Shown: piece after piece, positions 58,201 through 64,000 of the stretch
Layout of the letters: the number at the start of each line of letters is the position of its first letter
How positions within the stretch are numbered: the stretch's first letter is position 1
NCBI GenBank assembly: GCA_002284615.2
Contig: MU069698.1
Coordinates: forward strand, 88,391 to 152,390
Length of the DNA: 64,000 bases
Direction: 5' to 3'
Origin: Dunaliella salina
Lineage: Eukaryota > Chlorophyta > Chlorophyceae > Chlamydomonadales > Dunaliellaceae
Notes under the pieces: generated by a model
Database searches by the model: none
What the model was told of the DNA's origin: nothing
Seen by the model: the letters and a program-made list of their open reading frames with translations, nothing else
Made by a program: the position numbers and the translations under genes

Positions 58201-61200
58201 ATAAAGAGCTCGTCATCTCAGTGATATCGTTAGCTACATGGATGCAAGCTTATTATAGGTCCCAAGTCCTTTGCCAAAAGTGGATGACTTGCTGCTAGAC
58301 ACATGTAACCCCTTTTGAGAATGAAGGGCAGCTTGTTGCAAAAAGGTCAAGTTTGGCATGCTGATGGCATGTGAGTGTGGCTCAGATCAAGCTCTGCATC
58401 AAAAGCTGGCATTAATTTTATTTGGGCATGCCAACCCGTATTCTTAGTTTGAATGTGTTTCCCTCAGTGATAATAGGAGCCAACAGGAAGCATCACTTTT
58501 GGCCGTCACGTACAAATCCTTTCAGAGCTACAAATTCAGGATCCTGAGCTCAAAAGCTGTCGATTGGTGCACGTATGGATCTAACCGAGGGTTGGGGGTC
58601 CGGGGGGGGTTGGGGGGGTCAAATTCAAGTCTTTGGGACCCTCCCTCCAAAGTTTTACTGATCCACTCCTAGGAGTTTTTTCAGTATATCATCGGACTCA
58701 TGAACTTAAGCATTGCTGGTTGGCACCCTCTTGAGCAAATCGAGTGAAGGGGGGTTCTGTGTGCACAAATCAGTGTCAGTGCCACATGCATATGGGTGTC
58801 GGGGTTTAGAGGCAAACATGCAGCAAACAGATCCAAACTTCCAGGAGAATGACCATGTACTCAGTGTTATTGCTTATTGAAGTCGGGATGGCACTTTTAT
58901 TACTTGCAAGCCACATATGGGTGCCTGGTGGGCAGGCATGCATGGGCATCCGCAGCTCAGTTTTTGACCCATATCTTTGCTGCGACTTGCTCTTTCAATG
59001 CATTAAGTATGCAGATGGATGAGGAATTTGAAGAGGAGCAGACTGGTCCTTTTTTTGTCTGTGTNGGGGNNNNGGGNGGGGGGGGNNGGGGGGGGGGGGG
59101 TCAAGGGGTACAGGCCAATTTTCGGCATGACGTCCTGTGATTTTTTTGGCCCTCCTCAGGAGGATAAAAAAAAATTAGTGGACGTCATGTGTAAATTTTG
59201 GTCGGGACCCCCTTGACCCACCCACCCACCCCAAAACCCCCCTTCCCGTGCTCCAATCCAGACAAAAAGGGTACCAATCTGCTCCTTTTCAAATTCCCTA
59301 TCCATCTGCATACTCACAGCAAGGAAAAACAGGATTGGCGAAGAGTTATGGGGCAAAAACTGATGCTTGGACGCTCATGCATGCGTGCCCTGCCAGGCAC
59401 CCACAGCTGGCTTGGAAGTCAACAAACTGCATTTTCAACTCCATAACCCAAGTAAACATCTTGTGTTTTCACCATCCTGTAAGTTTGGTATGATTTGCAG
59501 CAGCTTTGCACTCACACACCTATGGTCCACACCACTGAGCGTATGGCCTTGACACTCTACCACGCATAGAGGCCCCCCCTTTTATCCAATTTGCACCAAA
59601 AGGGTGCCAATCGACAGTTCTTGAGCTCAGGAGTCCGACGATATGTTTAAAACTATGTAGAAGTGTCCCAGAAAAATTCTGGAGGGGGGGTCCCAAAAAG
59701 TCCAGACCCCCCCCAGACACCCACCCCTACCGACCTTCACCGTTCGGACCCATATATATACCAATCGAAAGCTCTCGATCTCAGGATTCCGAATATGGGT
59801 GTCCCAATCAGATTGACACATGACGTCCAAAAGTTATGCTTCCTGGGGCCTCCTGCCCTCCTGGTGATTAACTTGTTATCCATAAGGAGCAAAGTGTGCA
59901 CAACACCTGCACTTTTCGGTCACCCCTGGTAAGTGCTACTTTTGAGAGGGACCCTGATCAGCCCCAAGGTGCAGTTGGAAGTGTTTAGGAAGCCTGCCAA
60001 GAATATCGCAGGTGGTTTTGGGTTGGGCGATTCCTTGTCCGGTTTTGGCCCCTTGGAGAGGTGCACAAAAGCAGGGAAGTGTACCTGCGACGTCGAAAGC
60101 AACCCACGCATGGCGAACCGTTGATTGCATTTCAGCACCATAACCTACCCACCATAGCAGCCAGGCTCCAAGAGGCCGCCTCCATGCCCGCTGTTTGTCC
60201 TGGCAATGCCTGGGGTTGTCGGCATCACCTTCGGCTGTGCGGGCTGCCAAGCAGGGCGCCAGGGAGGAGCTGCTGGGATCCGCAAAATTACTGGAGCCCC
60301 CAACTCCGAAGGTTTTGCTCAAGGGGATGCATCTGGTGATCTCGCTTCTCCCTTGAATCTGGTCACAGAACTTTCTTCAAGACCATGCAAAACCATTTGT
60401 ATCCTCCCATCCCTGGCTGTTGCCGGAAATTTGAACATGGGCAGCTGTTCAAACCTCAGGGAGGAGCTGCTGGGATCCACAAAATCCCTGAAGCTGTAGG
60501 CATTGAATCCTTTGTTTTTGGACGCACTTCCAACTGGATAGAGTTATTTATTATTTTTCTTTACGACGCAATGGCTCAGGATGCTTGATTAGCTGCCAAT
60601 CAGAGGCCTGGCATGGATTGAACAGGCAACCGAGAGGCTGCTATGGGCATTTGGGGCCATTAGATCGAGGATAAATTAGTTCCAAACACAAGCTGTGCTT
60701 GAAGTGTGGGCTCACTCAAACCGCTGGAAACGCTTAGGCATTTAAATTTGGAACTTGAAGTCCTACTCTAGCTGAGGCGCCCAAATTCTATTGAATATTG
60801 GTAGAAAGCCGTTCCCTTTCTTCATCACTCCTCCCGGCTAACTTCGGAGCACTCCCTGGAACAGTCCCGGCCAGCTTGCAGCATGTGGCCACCTGTGCAC
60901 TCAGGGCACATCCTGGAGTCCACCTGAAGGCTTGGAGGTGCAGCTGGAGGGTTCGGGCACACAGGGGTGGGGGTTGGCTGGCTGAGCGTCCATACATGCA
61001 AGCCTAGCATACAGCATGGTTCACCAATAGGACCAACTCAGCATTGAAAAATTGCTTTTTAGCTTGGTTTCAGGTGGTGTGTTCAGAATTGGAAGAGGTG
61101 GCCTGGCTAACTACAGGCAGGATATCACGCACAGATTGGGGGCCTGAATTAGGAATTCAAAAACAAACGTAGTGCTTTACGATCATGTTGAGACATGCTG

Positions 61201-61675
61201 GGATCTTAGGTAGCCCTGAGGGAGAGGGATGCAAATGTACTGTTGAAATCCATTCGCGCATCCTCGTGCATTTGCTGCTGCGTTATATTATTGGCAGGCA
61301 CTTGTCCAGGTCATTGGTTGCTTCAGCCATGCAGCAAGTGCAGCAACAAGGATGGTCGTGCGTTTTTGCTGTTCCATGTTGCAGTGTTCATGTTCATGCC
61401 ATCTGTGGTGCACAAGTTTTGCAGCTAATATTGGGTCAGTGATGGTGCTGGTGTGCATGCTTGGCTGCTATTGTTTGCAGGAAGCCACTGTGGTACCTGT
61501 CGTGATGCAAGGTATGCAGGCTGTGTCCAAGGAGCGACCGGAAAACCCTGTGGAGTATTTAGCGTACTACCTGCTCTCACACAACCCGAACCCCTCTCCT
61601 CAACCCAAAGAGCAGCCTCCGGCAGCAGCACCTCCGCCACAGCCGGCTGGAGGTGCAGCACCACCTCCATCATAG
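55058..61675 (+). CDS. DPY-30 domain protein
   Basis: Exons: 55058-55153 (donor uncertain), 55700-55777, 61481-61675; 123 codons, 122 aa if no exon is hidden in the gap. Exon 1 encodes an acidic Pro/Gln/His-rich start (MEAAPEPQPHEQQPHEQPEH). Exon 2 ends VQAAPVRQYL and exon 3 begins EATVVPVVMQGMQAVSKERP, then ENPVEYLAYYLL. Together these are the complete DPY-30 dimerisation motif. A Pro/Ala-rich tail follows to the TAG at 61673-61675. Core DPY-30 works in COMPASS-type histone H3K4 methyltransferase complexes; the same motif also occurs in ciliary radial-spoke and adenylate-kinase-linked proteins, so either context is possible. At 122 aa it is close to core DPY30 (99 aa in human). Intron 1 begins with a (GT)n tract and an assembly gap. 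Intron 2 is 5.7 kb and holds a 1.4-kb palindrome. Confidence 0.82.
55152..55395. repeat. (GT)n microsatellite with gap at a splice donor
   Basis: GT repeats begin inside or at the end of DPY-30 exon 1 (after ATAGCTA), continue with single interruptions (TCC at 55181, TTC at 55213), run into N (55245-55384) and resume to 55393. Confidence 0.95.
56025..56117. repeat. Tandem duplication of about 45 bp
   Basis: Two copies of aatagtattttggtttatga, then tccaaaa, ending in atcaaagca. The second copy has a small extra aatcataaa. It lies in intron 2 of the DPY-30 gene. Confidence 0.8.
58478..59940. repeat. Large inverted repeat of the G-rich dispersed element
   Basis: The left arm (58478 to about 59150) starts ggagccaacaggaagcatca and contains long G runs (58600-58620, 59066-59100, the latter with Ns). 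The right arm (about 59165-59940) is its reverse complement, ending with C runs (59705-59715), atgcttcctggggcctcc and cttttcggtcacccctgg. Shared landmarks in both arms include the cacccttt..gg.gccaa segment, the 'tgcatgggcat' segment and the 'cagatgga' segment. The two copies are tail to tail with a very short spacer, lying in intron 2 of the DPY-30 gene. The outer end caccaggggtgaccgaaaag also starts the copy at 62433. Confidence 0.75.
60263..60500. repeat. Short direct repeat pair
   Basis: The string gaggagctgctgggatcc, followed by .caaaat..ctg.ag, occurs at about 60266 and again at about 60462. Function unknown; it lies in intron 2 of the DPY-30 gene. Confidence 0.6.
60780..61170 (-). repeat. 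Dispersed repeat shared with 36520-36900
   Basis: The reverse complement matches the copy in intron 4 of gene A, including the segment encoding SLQVDSRMCPECTGGHMLQA and the following gaaagggaacggctttct. The outer parts (gcttttt..gcttggttt, ggatatc) also correspond. It ends about 310 bp before DPY-30 exon 3. Confidence 0.65.
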
Positions 61676-62432
61676 CCACTTCAGCATGCAGGGGAGATAG
61701 GTCCTTATGTCCACGGAGAGGTACAGCACTCTTTCCAGCATGGGCACTTTTGCCTTCAGAAATTACATACACTTGCACATTAGCAAGCAATGCAGCTACT
61801 TTAGGGAATGCGAAAGAGGGATGATTTCATGAGGTCATCAAGGGACAACTTGAAGAGAGCAGTGCCGTCTATAACACCCATGTGGGTCTCCTTTGGCTCT
61901 CAGGCAATGTGAACAAAGAGGAACAAAAGAAATTTTGCCACTCGCAAACCATCGACCAGAATTGATAGCATTTGCGCCATTTTCCCTTGTATCATCACAT
62001 TAATCCAATATTTCCTCTTCGACTGATGCTTCATTTTGATGCTCTCCACTGAGAGGAACTAATTGTACACCTGCTAAGGAATGAGGTCTTTTTTATCAGT
62101 TGATGCATTTTTCATTGCCTGGCACATTCAGGGCATAATACTCCTCCATTTCAACCATTGAGGAAAGGCCGGCAAATATAAGCCAGGGTGCATCAGCTTC
62201 CATATTTTCAAAAGAGTTTAGCCCAAACCTGAAATTCTGCTGCTTCCTCTGTTGTGCTCAAACCTCGTACTTTTAATCCACATTGGCGGTAATATAGAGT
62301 TTGCAACTGCAACCAAATTAAACAGAGTGAACAGCCAAGAAAAAGCACAAGAGGATGAGGAGACTGATCTCGAAAGACATTTGGTGAGGCAGGAGGGGCT
62401 GATCAGGTTCCCTTACACAAGTGGCACTCACC
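61676..62432. other. 3' flank of the DPY-30 gene
   Basis: The presumed 3' UTR and intergenic sequence. No exon or mobile element is recognised. Confidence 0.4.
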
Positions 62433-62650
62433 AGGGGTAACCAAAAAGTGCAGGTGTTGGGCATACTTTTTGCTCCTTATGATGAATGAATTAATCACCA
62501 GGATGGTCAAAAAAATACAGGACGTTATGTCGAAAGATTGACCTGTACCCCTTGACACCCCCCCCTCCCAGTGCCCCAACGCAGACGATAAAAGGACCAA
62601 TCTGCTCATCTTCAAATTCCTCACCCATCTGCATACTTAATGCATTGAAG
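62433..62650 (+). repeat. Truncated copy of the G-rich dispersed element
   Basis: It begins ccaggggtaaccaaaaagtg, then caggtgttgggcata, atcaccagga and, after a C run (62559-62568), ggaccaatctgctcatcttc. This corresponds to the reverse of the right arm of the palindrome (59940 inward) with an internal deletion, and ends near the cagatgga segment. Confidence 0.65.
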
Positions 62651-63049
62651 AGTACCTATGATGCAAGGTCTTGATTGCTTACGAAGCGAAAAAAAACTGC
62701 AGGCCCCATGCAAATGGGTTGCAGTAGGCATGGTCTGCTCTCTAAGAACTTGCACTTTGATGCACTTTGTTCGAAAGCAAAGGAAAGGTTTAAATAGCAA
62801 ATAAGCCTGTGGGGGCAGCTAATCTGAAGCAAAAAATGCCTGTGTCCTTTGTTTGGAAAGCAGGCTAACCAGGGCCATTTGAAATGCGAACATGAGAAGA
62901 GGGCACACCCAAAAGGGCACGAAGATGGAAAATGGGTTTTCTTTTCAGGTACTGGCCCATCTGCCAGGCACCAAAGCACTTTAATGCCTGTCTGTGCACT
63001 CGATCCCAGGCCAATAGGTCCACCTTAATTGTATTAAGATCCTCCCCAA
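62651..63049. other. No gene seen
   Basis: Nothing recognised in either strand. Confidence 0.4.
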
Positions 63050-63611
63050 GGCAGAGACCTTGTAGAATAGAGAGGCTGGCCTGACACCAAAACCTTCCTC
63101 GCTTTGGAGACTGTCAACAGCTCAACATTCTCATGCTATAACTAGACTCAAAACCCGTAGCTATGGAAGTCCAGACAGGAATGACAGGTGGATTCTGCAA
63201 ATTACCTTAAAATGGTGTGGGAGGCGCAACCTGCATTGATTTCACTATGAGAACCCTTATCGACTAAGGCCTAACCAGACAAAAAACAAAGTCTCTAGCG
63301 TCCTGGTTGAGTGGCCATGCTATTCAAAGATGAAAATCATTACTAACGCCAGACGCTCTTCATTTTGGGGAGGGGGGGGGGGATGGGCGAGCCACGGCAG
63401 AAAACGGAAGAAGAAGAGTCCAGGCATCCAGGAGCATGGCGGGCAATCCTACAGAAATCCATTAACTCCATTTCTGGCTTTCACTTTGGAGAGCTGTGTC
63501 CAATTTTGGTTTGGGCCCTTTCACGAGGCCCCACTAGCTTGCCGGTTAGAGAACCTCATTAATGTAGGCGGCATCTGGCTTGCATGGACTCTTTTCTTTC
63601 CTTTCTAGCCA
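63050..63611 (+). mobile_element. LINE-B nuclease-end relic with 3' UTR
   Basis: Colinear with 26470-27118: acaccaa..ccttc.tc.cttt, ctcaacattc.catgc..aac, caggaatgacaggtg, cctaacca.acaaaaa.caaagt, then the 3' UTR with gtccaggcatccaggagcat and ttcttttctttcctttctag. No frame is open for more than a few dozen codons. An extra G run (63367-63381) sits where copy 2 has gggggagggg. Confidence 0.75.
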
Positions 63612-63664
63612 AATCATTTGGCTAAAGAGGACGTCCTTGGGAAGATCCATGTATGTGCGTTTGC

Positions 63665-64000
63665 GTCGGAAAGTTTTTGTTTCTCTGAACCTGCTCTGAT
63701 TCAGAGAGATCCCCTCTGAAAGGCTCTAATCCAGCCTCAACAGAGGTGTCTGATTCAGACAAATAGCCAAACCACTTCTGCTCTGATTCAGACCCTCTGA
63801 TACCTATATAGATAATACCTATTTAGATATCTCTGATTCAGACCTTCCAAGGGTCTGTGTACGCACAAGACCATATGAAAATTAAAAAAATATCTTTTGT
63901 ATCCTGTACACAATGAGCTCATTCATAGGCTGTGCATGCACAGGATAAGCCTCACTGTCTGCAAAAGGCCTTGCAATATGTTTCCTTACCATCAACAGTG
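63665..64000. mobile_element. CTGATTCAGA-rich element, copy 3, cut by the window edge
   Basis: The left end GTCGGAAAGTTTTTGTTTCT and the following ctctgaacctgctctgattc match copies 1 and 2. The shared unique block (gagctcattcataggctgtg, tgcaaaaggccttgcaatat) begins at 63913 and runs to the end of the window. The element continues outside. Confidence 0.8.

Overview
This is a eukaryotic, intron-rich and repeat-rich nuclear window. The most likely source is a photosynthetic protist, probably a green alga. One gene is a MenA/ABC4-type phytyltransferase of phylloquinone (vitamin K1) synthesis, whose closest remembered relatives are plant and algal. The retrotransposons include a family combining RNase H, a zinc knuckle and a restriction-like nuclease, which recalls the Dualen/RandI elements of Chlamydomonas. 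There are three runs of N (12282-12537, 43941-44392, 55245-55384) and scattered single Ns, as expected of a draft assembly. The species cannot be named from the sequence.

Four genes can be built exon by exon with matching splice phases. (1) Minus strand, 14674-17740: a PHYHD1-like Fe(II)/2-oxoglutarate dioxygenase (285 aa, gene B). (2) Minus strand, 29015 down to at least 23672: an unrecognised protein with a signal peptide and a tandemly duplicated exon. (3) Plus strand, 29218-31734: the MenA/ABC4-like phytyltransferase (451 aa). (4) Plus strand, 34991-44586: a second PHYHD1-like dioxygenase (285 aa, nine exons, gene A). A DPY-30 domain protein (55058-61675, plus) is supported by three exons with consistent phase. 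A last exon of a gene lying mostly upstream of the window sits at 1079-1210.

Most of the rest is mobile DNA. LINE-A is an apurinic-endonuclease-type non-LTR element. Its most complete copy is at 7171-11330, a second copy is at 19300-20760, and 3' fragments lie at 1.4-2.3, 2.9-3.2, 5.8-5.9, 6.6-7.2 and 33.1-33.9 kb. LINE-B carries RNase H, a CCHC knuckle and a PD-(D/E)xK-like domain. Larger pieces lie at 3.3-4.9, 25.6-27.1, 46.6-47.3, 48.2-50.0, 52.4-53.6 and 63.0-63.6 kb, and there are many very short 3'-truncated insertions. Several of these have visible 6-10 bp target-site duplications, and some are nested in LINE-A or in other LINE-B copies. A third family, with terminal inverted repeats and an interior packed with the motif CTGATTCAGA, occurs at 22186-23329, 41582-42975 and 63665 to the window end. 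A fourth, G-rich dispersed repeat forms a 1.4 kb palindrome at 58.5-59.9 kb.

The genes do not form an obvious pathway cluster. The clearest structural theme is that mobile and simple repeats sit in introns, often next to 5' splice sites: (GT)n tracts begin at or within about 13 bases of three donors, and two LINE-B tails lie within about 20 bases of donors. The best candidates for something undescribed are the CTGATTCAGA element, the LINE-B nuclease domain, and the duplicated-exon secretory protein.
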